From NCBI RefSeq assembly GCF_017254835.1, contig NZ_JAFKCW010000001.1, positions 434,001-498,000 of the forward strand: DNA of 64,000 nucleotides, written 5' to 3'. Both the position numbers and the translations under genes were made by a program. Shown in pieces: positions 1 through 9,600 of the stretch. The notes beneath the pieces were generated by a model that searched no databases, was not told the origin of the DNA, and worked only from the letters and a program-made list of their open reading frames with translations. Positions within the stretch are counted from its first letter, which is position 1. Every line of letters begins with the position of its first letter. This DNA is from Algoriphagus aestuariicola (lineage in GTDB: Bacteria > Bacteroidota > Bacteroidia > Cytophagales > Cyclobacteriaceae).

Positions 1-683
1 CACCGCTTTACAAAGACGTTCAGACACTCTGGAGTAACAGCAAGACGGCTTATACGCCAACGCTGATAGTGAATTTTGGAGGACTCTCCGGGGAGTATTT
101 TTGGTACCAAAAGGACAACGTTTGGGAAAACGAGCACCTGCTGAAATACACCCCAAGATCCATCATCGACAGCCGCTCCCGCCATCGAATCATGGCGCCG
201 ATGGAGGAATATGAAAACGGACATGTCCTTGTCTCCAAATCGGCTAAGAAGCTCTCTGACCTGGGAGTCTTAGTCAATGCGGGAGCGCATGGGCAGATCC
301 AAGGCCTTGGTATGCACTGGGAAACCTGGATGATGCATCAGGGCGGCATGAGCAACTTGGAATCCTTGCGGGCGGCGACGCTAAACGGTGCCAAATCCCT
401 CGGTTTGGATCAACAAATCGGTAGCCTCGAAATAGGGAAATTGGCTGACTTGATCGTGATAGACGGCAATCCGCTGGAGGATATTTATCAGTCCCAAAAT
501 GTCCAATACACCATGATCAACGGACGTCTCTACGACACCGCCACGATGAACGAGGTAGGTAATCATGAACATGTCCGAACGGCTTTTTGGTGGGAATTGG
601 CTCCGTACAACGATACCTTCAACTGGCATGAGGAAGGCGAGGCTTTTGGTCTGACCGTGCCGCACTGCAGCTGCGGAAGATGA
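1..683 (+). CDS. Amidohydrolase family protein, C-terminal part (5' end outside window)
   Basis: The reading frame is open from the first bases of the window and ends at a TGA at 681-683, so only about the last 226 residues are present. The visible part is the C-terminal half of an amidohydrolase (TIM-barrel metal hydrolase) domain: a GAHGQIQGLGMHWE segment, then a helix with NLESLRAATLNGAKSLGL, then the closing beta-sandwich signature LEIGKLADLIVIDGNPLEDI. In Bacteroidota such tails usually belong to proteins of about 1000 residues with an N-terminal WD40-like propeller and a signal peptide, but that part is not seen here. The protein ends with a cysteine-containing tail (HCSCGR). The substrate cannot be deduced. 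The family assignment is firm; the full architecture is inference. Confidence 0.85.
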   Translation, partial: PLYKDVQTLWSNSKTAYTPTLIVNFGGLSGEYFWYQKDNVWENEHLLKYTPRSIIDSRSRHRIMAPMEEYENGHVLVSKSAKKLSDLGVLVNAGAHGQIQGLGMHWETWMMHQGGMSNLESLRAATLNGAKSLGLDQQIGSLEIGKLADLIVIDGNPLEDIYQSQNVQYTMINGRLYDTATMNEVGNHEHVRTAFWWELAPYNDTFNWHEEGEAFGLTVPHCSCGR

Positions 684-688
684 GTTTG

Positions 689-699
689 CAGTCGCAGTG
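689..699. repeat. Intergenic repeat word CAGTCGCAGTG, copy 1
   Basis: This 11-base word lies just after the amidohydrolase stop codon. It recurs exactly at 37846-37856 and 37866-37876, both intergenic. It is probably part of a family of short degenerate intergenic repeats. Confidence 0.5.
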
Positions 700-730
700 G
701 CCAGTAGGCAGGACTAGCCGGCTACAAAAA

Positions 731-765
731 AGGGTCGCTTCAAGCAAATTGAAGCGACCCTTTCT
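731..765. terminator. Bidirectional terminator hairpin between convergent genes
   Basis: A perfect 13-bp stem (731-743 with 749-761) closes a 5-base loop. It is flanked by a run of A on the left and a T-rich tail on the right, so it can stop transcription from both the amidohydrolase (+) and amt (-), which converge here. Confidence 0.88.
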
Positions 766-806
766 ATTCAGGCTTGCGGCGGACTTTTGACTTTCGCCTG
801 TCGACA

Positions 807-2159
807 TTATTGTCCTAAAGACTCCCCATGCTGGGAGAGGTCAAGGCCGATTTCCTCGTATTCTTCCCTTACCCTTAGCGTTACAAATTTGTTGAGCACA
901 AAGAAGATCAGATAAGACATCACAAAGGAAAACACGACCACACCTACCAACACGACCATGTGCGAAGCAAAGATCGTCCAGCCGCCGTGCATCAGGCTGG
1001 AGCCCTCTTTTCCGGCAAAAATTGCGGTGAGGATCATGCCCATGATCCCGCCGATGCCATGGCAGGCGAGCACGTCCAGCGTGTCGTCGGCTTTCTTGAG
1101 AAACTTGGCATGCATCGCCAGATTGGAGGCAATAGCCCCTATCGCTCCGAAGAAGAAGCTTTGGGGTACAGTGATGAATCCTGCGGCTGGGGTGATGACG
1201 ACTAGTCCGACCACTGCACCAATACAGGCCTGGAGGGCGGAGATTTTTCTGCCCTGAATCCTATCAAAAAGCACCCAGGTCATCATCGCCGTGGCTGAGC
1301 AGATTGTGGTAGTAGCAAAGGCTAGTGCAGCGGTGCCGTTTGCAGCGAGGGATGAACCTGCGTTGAAGCCAAACCAGCCAAACCAAAGCATTCCCGTGCC
1401 GAGAATGACATAGGTGATATTGGAGGGAGCGTGGTTGGGATTTTTTCTTTTTCCCAAGAAAAGCGCTCCTGCTAGCGAAGCCAAGCCAGCGCTGATATGT
1501 ACCACTGTGCCGCCTGCAAAGTCAAGTACTCCAAAATAGGAGCCGATCAGGCCGCTCGGATGCCATACCATATGGCAAAGCGGGGCATAAACGAACACAC
1601 AGAAGATCCCGATGAAAAACAGGTAGCCGATGAATCGCACACGCTCGGCGAAGGAGCCGGTGATGATCGCCGGAGTGATCACGGCAAATTTCATCTGAAA
1701 AAGTGCGAAAAGTATGAACGGCAGTGTAGAGCCCAGCGTGTGATGGGGGAGCGTGCCCACTTGGTCAAAGAACATATATTGGAAGGGGTTGCCGATAATG
1801 CCGTATTTGGTGCCGGCGATAGTGATCCCGATCAGCGGGTCGCCAAAGGCCAGGCTAAAGCCCACCACCACCCAGAGCATGGTCACCACACCCAGAGAGA
1901 TGAAGCTTTGGAGCATGGTCGAGATGAGATTTTTCTTGCCCACCATTCCTCCATAGAAAAGCGAAAGACCCGGGGTCATCAGCAGCACGAGACAGGAGGC
2001 CGTCAAAAGCCAGGCAATGTCCGCGAAGACCAATTGGTCATCGCTGCCAAAGTTTTCTGCGATTGGAGGACTTTGTGTCCAAAAAAGACCCAGTACTGGC
2101 GCGGCAATAGTAATCAGGAAGGCGACTTTCCACTTAAATTTCATTCCGTTTTTTTCCAT
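807..2159 (-). CDS. amt: Ammonium transporter (Amt/MEP/Rh family)
   Basis: This is an inner-membrane channel for ammonium/ammonia of about 450 residues, the usual length. It has roughly eleven hydrophobic helices after an N-terminal segment that may be a cleaved signal. Family hallmarks are visible: the conserved LFYGGMV after the first helix, DFAGGTVVHISAG containing the first pore histidine, and LACHGIGGIMG containing the second pore histidine. The longest open frame reaches 2225, but a -7 promoter element sits at 2164-2171, so the start is placed at the ATG at 2159. An alternative ATG at 2144 (beginning MKFKWKVAF) would leave a short leader and is equally possible. No PII (glnB/glnK) gene is adjacent. 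The C-terminus is a short charged cytoplasmic tail. Confidence 0.93.
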   Translation of the reverse strand: MEKNGMKFKWKVAFLITIAAPVLGLFWTQSPPIAENFGSDDQLVFADIAWLLTASCLVLLMTPGLSLFYGGMVGKKNLISTMLQSFISLGVVTMLWVVVGFSLAFGDPLIGITIAGTKYGIIGNPFQYMFFDQVGTLPHHTLGSTLPFILFALFQMKFAVITPAIITGSFAERVRFIGYLFFIGIFCVFVYAPLCHMVWHPSGLIGSYFGVLDFAGGTVVHISAGLASLAGALFLGKRKNPNHAPSNITYVILGTGMLWFGWFGFNAGSSLAANGTAALAFATTTICSATAMMTWVLFDRIQGRKISALQACIGAVVGLVVITPAAGFITVPQSFFFGAIGAIASNLAMHAKFLKKADDTLDVLACHGIGGIMGMILTAIFAGKEGSSLMHGGWTIFASHMVVLVGVVVFSFVMSYLIFFVLNKFVTLRVREEYEEIGLDLSQHGESLGQ

Positions 2160-2163
2160 GTGG

Positions 2164-2171
2164 CAAAAGTA
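2164..2171 (-). promoter_or_regulatory. Candidate Bacteroidota -7 element for amt
   Basis: On the minus strand the sequence reads TACTTTTG, a match to TAnnTTTG, only a few bases before the ATG at 2159. No clear -33 TTG is seen at the right distance. If used, the transcript would start at or just before the first ATG, which favours the internal ATG at 2144. Confidence 0.35.
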
Positions 2172-2369
2172 AAATAATAAATGTTTTATTCTGTTTGTGT
2201 CAGAAAATACAGAATGAAAAATCATCTCCTCTGGTAAAGAGGATCAAAAAAACGGTGTAACCTCTTTGGAGGTGGGTTTTGCAAAGTCTTCTTCGTATCT
2301 TTTTTGCAGCTTCGCCAAGCCACTGAGCAACAGTATTTTTCCGCTTCGAATTTTTAATCCCATCTGTCA

Positions 2370-3242
2370 ATGAAAGCATATCGCTTGAGTCCAAAATGCA
2401 GCCAAGTCATTTTTCTTATTGGCTTGTCCTCCGCACTGGTCGCCTGTGTCAATCTCAAAACCGTCAGCGATTTTTCCGCGACCTCTCTCAAGGGTATCCA
2501 AAACTTCGAGCAGCTGGATTACACCTTTCAGGATCACTGCGTGGACCGATGCGAGCATGAGGCGGTCCAGAGGTTTGAGTTTAGCCGCAGCTTGGATTGC
2601 GACTGTGGCTTGTACTTAAAAGCGGACAGCGTCATGCTGGCGATGTATCAGACGATCGGCGGCTACTTCGAAGCCTTGGGCAAGCTTTCCCAAAATGAAC
2701 TGACCGAATATAGTACGGATGCCATGGTCACCTCCCTGACGGCTGAGCAGCTTGGCCCCCTGACCATTGACTCAAATCTCGCGACTGCTTATTCGACGAT
2801 CTCCAACCTGATGCTGAGGGCTACGACGGATTTTTATCGACGTAGGAAGATCGCAGCCTACATCGAAGAGGCAAATGAACCGATTCAGGTTCTACTTGAC
2901 GCCTTTCAGAAGACAACCCGCACCAATCTGAAGGGAGAGTTGAGGTTCAAAAAGGAACGCTTGTATGCCTACTACATGGACATGAAGATGAATAATACAC
3001 TGCAGTCCGACTATGAAAAAGGAAAGGCGGCGACCGACTACTATCAAGCAATGGAGGAAATCCAGAAAAAAGAATTGCGGATGGACCTTTTTGCGGATGC
3101 CCTGCTCGAGATAGCGGAGGGACACCAAGAACTTTACGATAGGCGGGATAAACTTGTCGCCAAAGATCTTGCTCTTGCCATGCTGGGCTATTCTGGTCAG
3201 GTCAAGATCCTGGTATCCGAATTCAACAAACTTAACCAATAG
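2370..3242 (+). CDS. Uncharacterised lipoprotein, 290 aa
   Basis: The N-terminus is a lipoprotein signal: a basic start, a hydrophobic stretch (VIFLIGLSSALVAC) and a lipobox ending LVAC with the lipidated cysteine near residue 26. The mature part is mostly alpha-helical. It has a cysteine cluster around residues 57-78 (HCVDRCEHE and DCDCG) that suggests disulfides in the periplasm. A conserved-looking IEEANEPIQVLLDAF segment follows further on. I recall similar Bacteroidota proteins lying beside a small helical protein like the next gene, but I know no function. The next gene begins 6 bases after the stop, so the two are probably co-transcribed. It may anchor a complex at a membrane; this is inference. 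Confidence 0.75.
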   Translation: MKAYRLSPKCSQVIFLIGLSSALVACVNLKTVSDFSATSLKGIQNFEQLDYTFQDHCVDRCEHEAVQRFEFSRSLDCDCGLYLKADSVMLAMYQTIGGYFEALGKLSQNELTEYSTDAMVTSLTAEQLGPLTIDSNLATAYSTISNLMLRATTDFYRRRKIAAYIEEANEPIQVLLDAFQKTTRTNLKGELRFKKERLYAYYMDMKMNNTLQSDYEKGKAATDYYQAMEEIQKKELRMDLFADALLEIAEGHQELYDRRDKLVAKDLALAMLGYSGQVKILVSEFNKLNQ

Positions 3243-3287
3243 GGGCTATGGGCAAATTGACATCAGAACAAGCTAACCGTCTTTCCG

Positions 3288-3650
3288 ATGATTTCTTTTA
3301 TTATGGGAATGGCTATCGGGGATTTCCGATACCAAAATTGGGAGAAATTGAGCTTCGAGGAAAACAAGGAACTCAGCGATATGCAGGCCGCTGTGCTGCG
3401 TTGCGGGGAAGATATCCTGGCCTATTCTACCACACTGGTCATGGATGAGGTGGCTGACTCCTTGGCCAAGATCAGCTCGGTTTCCAAGGAGATACGGGAT
3501 ACAATCAAAAATCTGGAATCGATTCAAAAGGGACTCGACACCGCAGCGGCGATATTGGTATTGGGTGCGGCAATACTGAACAGAGATCCGATGGGGATAG
3601 GCAATTCGATCAAGGACTTATTTGTCGTGTGGAAGGGGCCTTTAGGTTAA
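3288..3650 (+). CDS. Small helical protein, apparently frameshifted near its 5' end (full gene 3248-3650)
   Basis: The in-frame ORF from ATG 3288 gives 120 residues, but the gene probably begins at ATG 3248, six bases after the lipoprotein stop, in another frame. That frame encodes MGKLTSEQANRLSDDFF and then turns into an implausible sequence. From about 3297 the other frame continues sensibly as IMGMAIGDFRYQNWEKLS. Removing one T from the TTTT run at 3295-3298 would join them into one protein of about 133 residues. The product is helical with a C-terminal hydrophobic segment (TAAAILVLGAAIL). Function is unknown; it is probably a partner of the preceding lipoprotein. It could be a sequencing error, a real mutation or a start at 3288. 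Confidence 0.65.
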   Translation: MISFIMGMAIGDFRYQNWEKLSFEENKELSDMQAAVLRCGEDILAYSTTLVMDEVADSLAKISSVSKEIRDTIKNLESIQKGLDTAAAILVLGAAILNRDPMGIGNSIKDLFVVWKGPLG

Positions 3651-4018
3651 TGGGTTAAGACATGATTTTTTTGCAGAAAAGCTTTTCCCATTTTTCACGC
3701 AGTAAAAAACGGGAGACATGTGGCATTTTGAGAAAATAATTTGCAAAAATTACTAAAATCCCTTAGCTTAGTTCAGCTTACAACTCGCAATTTTTGATTT
3801 AAACCGTAGTCCTTCTTTGATTTCGAATTTGGACTTTTGATTTGGTACTGGAGACTCCCCTCATTGTTGGAATTCCTAGTTTGTGATCGAGTGGAGGTAT
3901 TGTTCAGTTTCTCTTTGTTTCGCATATCGCCGGTATTGGCACTGTCCGTCTTTCATGCCTTTTTGATTGGCGAACCCTAGCTTCAGGCTTTTAGGATTTT
4001 TGCTTTAAGGATTTTTCT
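3651..4018. other. Intergenic leader of the giant-gene cluster
   Basis: This AT-rich stretch of 368 bases has no credible ORF. It must hold the promoter of the downstream cluster, but no perfect TAnnTTTG box with a spaced TTG was found. Just before the start codon there is a direct repeat of about 13 bases (TTTAGGATTTTT at about 3990 and TTTAAGGATTTTT at about 4004). Confidence 0.4.
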
Positions 4019-6574
4019 ATGCCATTTCAGAAGATGATTTGTGGCCCAATTCTCCGTCGAGTGGAGAAAAACAAGGTTTCGGTCTGGGCTGCGTTCATGG
4101 CCAACAACCACATTACCCTTAAGATTTGGGAGGGTGACAACATTGAGCATTCCAGCGGGACACTTTTCAGCAATAGCAATACACCACTGGCGGAGGGTGA
4201 GAGCCATACCCTTCAGTTTGGAGCAAACCTTTGGATTACGCTGGTGACAGTCGACATTCCGAGTCCCGGCCTTGACCCTACCAAAGTGTACAGCTATAAC
4301 ATGGTGTACCATGAGATCGATGATCCTCAGGAATCCGATTTCTTAAAGGACAAATTTCTGGAAGATGGGAAGACGGAAGGTGAGCGGCCCCAGCTTGCGC
4401 TGGGCTATAAGAAAAACGTATTGCCCTCTTTTTGTCTGCCGGGGGAGACTCCCGAAAAGTTAAACATCGTACACGGAAGTTGCCGAAAGATGCACGGCCA
4501 CGGGCAGGATGCCCTGGCACTATTGGACAAAAAAATCAAAGAAAATGTAGGAGACCCCCTCAAGCGTCCCCAGGCTCTATTCCTGACAGGTGACCAAATT
4601 TATGCGGATGAGGTCCCAGGCTTCTTTCTCAGGAGCTTAGGAGCGATGGACGGCAGCTCGATTTTTGGTCCCAACATCGAAAAAATGAAGATCAGCGCCG
4701 ATGGAGGAGCAGCTCAGGAGCATGAGGCTGACGTGGTGAACTATCCGCCCTTTTTTCGTCAGCGCCTAGTTAACAAGTTCGCTGGGTTCTCCAGCCAGGC
4801 TGCGGCCAACCACTTGTTGAGTTTCGAGGAATATGCGGGGACCTACTTGAAATACTGGAATATCCGGTCTTGGAGCGGCGATATGGTTTCGGAGATCAAA
4901 AAGATTGCCGACGCCAGTCCGGAGCAGCTTTCCGCGAAACTGGATGAAGTAATCACCAAGTTTGTCGACGACCCCAGTCCAGCGGCCGATACCAATCTGG
5001 TCAACCTGATCCGGGCTACACGTCCAACGGACGCATTTGTTTTTGACGAGGATTCGATCACCAGGGCCCAATTCAGCGACCCCAACTCTGATAAATACAA
5101 GAAATGGCTCAAGGAGACCAAGTTTACCTTGAAGCATGAATTGAAGGATATGGCGGCGTTTATGAAAAAGCTTCCGGAAGTTAGCCGGGTGCTGGCCAAT
5201 GTCCCGACTTATATGATCATGGATGACCACGAGGTAACCGACGATTGGGCAATTACCAAACGATGGAACAACCAGGTCCTTTCCAAACCTTTTGGGCGTG
5301 ATATCATTCGCAATGCGATGATGGCCTATGCGGTATTCCAAGATTGGGGAAACAGTCCCGAGGATTACAAGGAGGCAATCTCCAAGATCTTCGACGAGAT
5401 GACACCCAGTATGCACAAGAAGGCCCAGTTTCTTATGTACGCTGGGGAGTATGCCTTCAGATATGCCAATAACAGCAATCTCAACACACTTCGTACCGAT
5501 GTGATCGAAAAGATGGAAAACCTGCTTGGGATGGGCAGCCAACCAAGTTCTCTGAGTTGGAATTACGGTGTGAAACTGGGCACTTCCCAAGCTCTTGTAC
5601 TGGATACCCGTACGCAGCGACACTACGAAAGCCTCAATACCGTTCCCGAGCTGATTTCCGAAAGCTCACTTTCTACCCAAACTCCAGATACGCTGACCGA
5701 CAATCCCCCCTTTGTTTTCGTCGTTTCTCCCTGCCCGGTCTTGGGCTTGCCCAATTTTGAGGAGCTGGTACAGCCCGCGGCGACTGCGGTGATCGCATTG
5801 AAGGGAAAGAGTGAAGCCAACCCCGGAATCATCGGTGGCAATCTTGGTTTTGACTTCGAAGCCTGGGGATTTAGCATACCGGGATTTGAAAGGTTGATGG
5901 CGAGGCTGGACAGCTACAAAAATGTGGTTTTGCTCTCGGGGGATGTACACTATGGTTGTACCACGGTGATGGACTACTGGAAAGGCAATGCCGCCGTACC
6001 CACCAGCCGAATTGTTCAGCTCACATCCAGCGCGCTGAAAAACGAATGGCTTCCCAATGTTCTTATCCTTAAAAGCGCAGTCGTACAAAAGATCTTGACC
6101 AGCTTCTCGGACGGACTCTCAAAGTTTGGATGGAAGGACAAGCTCGTGTCGACCAGCGGCGATGTGACCGCCCGCAACAGACAAAGACTGAGAAAGACCA
6201 CCGCGACCATTCCAATCGAGGGATGGACCCCCGGCGCTACAGTGAATCCGGCTCCGGACTGGAGGTGGAAAGTGCAGGTGCTGAAAGACAAAAAAGGCTT
6301 GGAGGAAGACCCCGTAGGCACAACAGATCTGGTAATCGGTGATGCGGCAAAAATGAAAGAAGGGTATTTCAATGTGGTGTCCCGGCACCAAAAGGCATAT
6401 GTGGATGGGAAATCGCCGAGGATAGCCTGGAACAGCAATATTGGCGTGGTTACCTTTTCAGCAGATGGAGACAGCTGGAAATTAAAGCATGAACTGTTGG
6501 GAGCGAAGATGGAATATGAAGTACCACTCAAGACTCCTGCGACTGAACAGGCAAAACCAGAATTGCCGACCTAG
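4019..6574 (+). CDS. PhoD-like metallophosphatase, 851 aa
   Basis: The PhoD/alkaline phosphatase D fold is supported by its ordered metal-binding motifs: HGSCRK (about 152-157), LTGDQIYADE (about 189-198), MDDHEVTDDW (401-410) and LLSGDVHYG (about 638-646). An N-terminal beta-rich Fn3-like domain (about 1-110) precedes the catalytic core, as in the family. At 851 residues it is much longer than classical PhoD (about 500-580); the extra length is in a helical insertion (about 220-390) and a C-terminal extension. It has no signal peptide, Tat motif or lipobox, unlike typical secreted PhoD, so it is probably cytoplasmic. It is the first gene of the one-direction cluster 4019-20067, with 80 bases before the next gene. 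Expected chemistry is phosphomono- or diester hydrolysis with bound metals; the substrate is unknown. Confidence 0.85.
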   Translation: MPFQKMICGPILRRVEKNKVSVWAAFMANNHITLKIWEGDNIEHSSGTLFSNSNTPLAEGESHTLQFGANLWITLVTVDIPSPGLDPTKVYSYNMVYHEIDDPQESDFLKDKFLEDGKTEGERPQLALGYKKNVLPSFCLPGETPEKLNIVHGSCRKMHGHGQDALALLDKKIKENVGDPLKRPQALFLTGDQIYADEVPGFFLRSLGAMDGSSIFGPNIEKMKISADGGAAQEHEADVVNYPPFFRQRLVNKFAGFSSQAAANHLLSFEEYAGTYLKYWNIRSWSGDMVSEIKKIADASPEQLSAKLDEVITKFVDDPSPAADTNLVNLIRATRPTDAFVFDEDSITRAQFSDPNSDKYKKWLKETKFTLKHELKDMAAFMKKLPEVSRVLANVPTYMIMDDHEVTDDWAITKRWNNQVLSKPFGRDIIRNAMMAYAVFQDWGNSPEDYKEAISKIFDEMTPSMHKKAQFLMYAGEYAFRYANNSNLNTLRTDVIEKMENLLGMGSQPSSLSWNYGVKLGTSQALVLDTRTQRHYESLNTVPELISESSLSTQTPDTLTDNPPFVFVVSPCPVLGLPNFEELVQPAATAVIALKGKSEANPGIIGGNLGFDFEAWGFSIPGFERLMARLDSYKNVVLLSGDVHYGCTTVMDYWKGNAAVPTSRIVQLTSSALKNEWLPNVLILKSAVVQKILTSFSDGLSKFGWKDKLVSTSGDVTARNRQRLRKTTATIPIEGWTPGATVNPAPDWRWKVQVLKDKKGLEEDPVGTTDLVIGDAAKMKEGYFNVVSRHQKAYVDGKSPRIAWNSNIGVVTFSADGDSWKLKHELLGAKMEYEVPLKTPATEQAKPELPT

Positions 6575-6654
6575 CAGGTTCACACTCGGGAGGTGAAGTC
6601 AATTTCGAATAAAGCAGAGTTTGAAAAAAGAAATCGCATGTAAACTAAAACAAG

Positions 6655-9600
6655 ATGGCAGAAGACGATAGCCAGGATTTTTTCCAGAAAGTACTCAAGC
6701 TCTTTTATGAGATCATCAAGCCAGGTCTGGATATTTTTTCGGATGATCAGGCTAGGAATGAGCTTTTGGGTTCCTTGGGGCTTCCTCCCTCGGGCTCTGC
6801 TCCCAATATACCCATAGGCACCAGTCTGGAGGAGTACGTCAACAAGGCTGATGACGAAGTGCAGCCTTTCAAGCTCGCCGGGGCGATTGCCGATATGACG
6901 GCCATCGTAGTTGCGATCGAGGGAATCGTACAGGCGGCGATTGCTGCCAGCGGTGGGGATGAAAAACGGACAGCGAATGAAATCGTAACCGCAATCTTGA
7001 ATCTGCTAACGCTGGAATATCTGAGGCGACGCATGCCGGCTGTCCACTCGGTGATCAGTCTGCTCAATGCCCTTGATACCAAGATGGCAGCTGCGGGAGG
7101 TTCATCCAATTTCATCGTCGATGATATTGGGGGCTTTTTGAAAAGTTTGGGGAAAGGGCTGGAGGACGAGGATTCAGCCGATGCGCTATCCGATTCGTTG
7201 TTCATGGGGATAGCAGGCGGGCTCTTTTTGCTGGATCATTTTCTGAGAAAAGGCGGGGTAGAAGATCTTACCATTGGCTCCAACTACGGATATGAAGGAG
7301 TTGAGTCCAGCACCACTCCTATTGCCGACCGGATTTCCAACCGGACTTTTACCTACGGCGTGGATGCGACGATCGCGGGGGAAGTTCCATTGAAGCTTTA
7401 CAACACCTTGCTTTTTGCCCCTAAGTCCCATGGGGGAGTAGCCTTTGTCACCAAGCTCTTGGGTAGAAGTGCCCGGACTTTTAATATTGGAGAAGGAGAC
7501 AGACATTCGGTAGGCTATGACGTCACCGGGGATGCCCTGTTTAGGATCGGAACGCTGCCGGAAGCGAAAGGCGGCCCGGCCAACAAATTCATCGTTTTCT
7601 ATAGCTACAATACCCCCAATCCCACCAAGATTGCGCTGCTTGACAAGCCGGTGATCAAATTTGCCTTTGGCACGGTCAAGTTGGGGGTGATGGTACAGCC
7701 TGACGACTTGCTTGTCAAGGGCATTCTGAATATACATTATGAAGTTGGAAAGGGGGGGCTGACAGGGTTTCCCTTCAGCCTTATTCCAGACTTGAATGAC
7801 AAGTTTCCCCTGGGAATAGGCTATTCGCTGAAGCACGGATTTATCGTCGATGGGAATGGAAACATCGGCATAGACGAAAAGAAAAAATCGGATTCCGGGT
7901 CGGGTGGTGATTCGGCAGCGGCATCTACCCCTGCTGGAGATTCTTCGTCTACGCCAGCGGCCTCTGGCGGAGACGCTGAGCCATTGGCTAAAATCCTTAC
8001 TACCCTGCTCAATGCGCTCAACATGCGCCTTCCAATTCACAAAAACCTCGGGGATATAGTAGGTTTGGAAGTCCTCACGATCAAGGTAAACGTTAGCGAG
8101 GACATGAATACGATCGAGCTGGAAGTTTCATTGGACTTCTGGCTCAAGTTCGGCCCGCCTGTCACCCTGACTATCAATCGGCTTGGCCTCAACCTGCAGG
8201 CTAAAAAACTGGAGGGGAATGGTGGCGTATTTGGCTACGATCTTGTACCCGCGATCAAATGGCCGACGGGAGCTGGAATCAGAATCAATGCCGGCGTGGT
8301 GACCGGTGGTGGCTTCCTCTATCTGGATCCTGACAAGGGAGAATATTTCGGTGCACTGGAGCTTTCCTTCAAAAATCTTTTTGATCTCAAGGCGGTAGGT
8401 ATAATCAATACGAAAATGCCGGACGGCACGGAGGGCTTTTCTCTGCTAATTATCATTACCGCGGAGTTTTCCCCTGTCCAGCTAGGTTTTGGTTTTACGC
8501 TGATTGGCGTTGGTGGCTTGCTGGGAATTAACCGAAGAGCTGAGGTCGAAGCGCTTCGCGTAGGCCTGAAAACCAATGCGCTGAAAAGCATACTTTTCCC
8601 TGAAGATGTGGTGGGCAATATCTCCCGAATCATCAGTGACATCAAACAGATTTTTCCCATCAAGGAGGACTCCTTCTTGATTGGTTTGATGGGCAAGATC
8701 GGCTGGGGCACGCCGACTCTGATTTCTGTGGAAATCGGGATTATTCTCGAACTGCCAGAGCCCAAGATCATCATTATCGGGGTAGTCAAGATGGCCCTGC
8801 CTACCGAAGAGACCGCTTTGGTGAAAATCCAAGTCAATTTCCTTGGCGTAATCGATTTCCAAAATGGCTTCGTGTATTTCGAGGCCAGGCTGTTCGATTC
8901 CAAACTGGTCGGCTTTCCTCTGACCGGAAGTCTCGCTTTGGTCGTCGCTTGGGGCGGGAGCGATGCCTTCGGGTTGAGTATAGGTGGATTCCACCCCGAC
9001 TTCAAGGACTATCCGACAGTTCCGACTCTTCCGGGAGCATTTAGGGATATGGACCGAATCAGTCTGCAGCTGCTGAGCGGGGACAATCCAAGACTAAGTG
9101 TGGAGTGTTATCTGGCGGTGACCTCCAATTCGGTTCAGTTTGGTGCCAAAATCGAACTGCTGGTTGAGGGACCGATGAGTTTCAACTTGTATGGTGCACT
9201 GGCGCTGGATGTACTGTTCATCTTTGACCCCTTTAGCTTCATTGTCCGTCTCGAAGCCACGCTGGCGATACGTCAGGGTACCAGCGTACTTTTTGGAATC
9301 CATTTCATTGGAAGGCTTTCCGGGCCAACGCCTTGGAATATTTCGGGGGAAGTCTCTTTCGGTTTGCTCTTCATCACGATCACGATCAGCTTTGACGAAA
9401 CTTGGGGCGACCCTAAGCCGGACGTGGAAATAGAGACGGAAGATCTTCGCGCTCTGCTAACCGCAGAACTTCAGAAGTCCGCCAACTGGCGACCGATCAT
9501 TCCCGAAAACAACCATCTCCATGTCAGTCTTCGGGCAATACCTGAGGACCAGCAAGTGGACCTGTTGATCCAGCCCTTTGGATCGATCACATTTAGCCAG

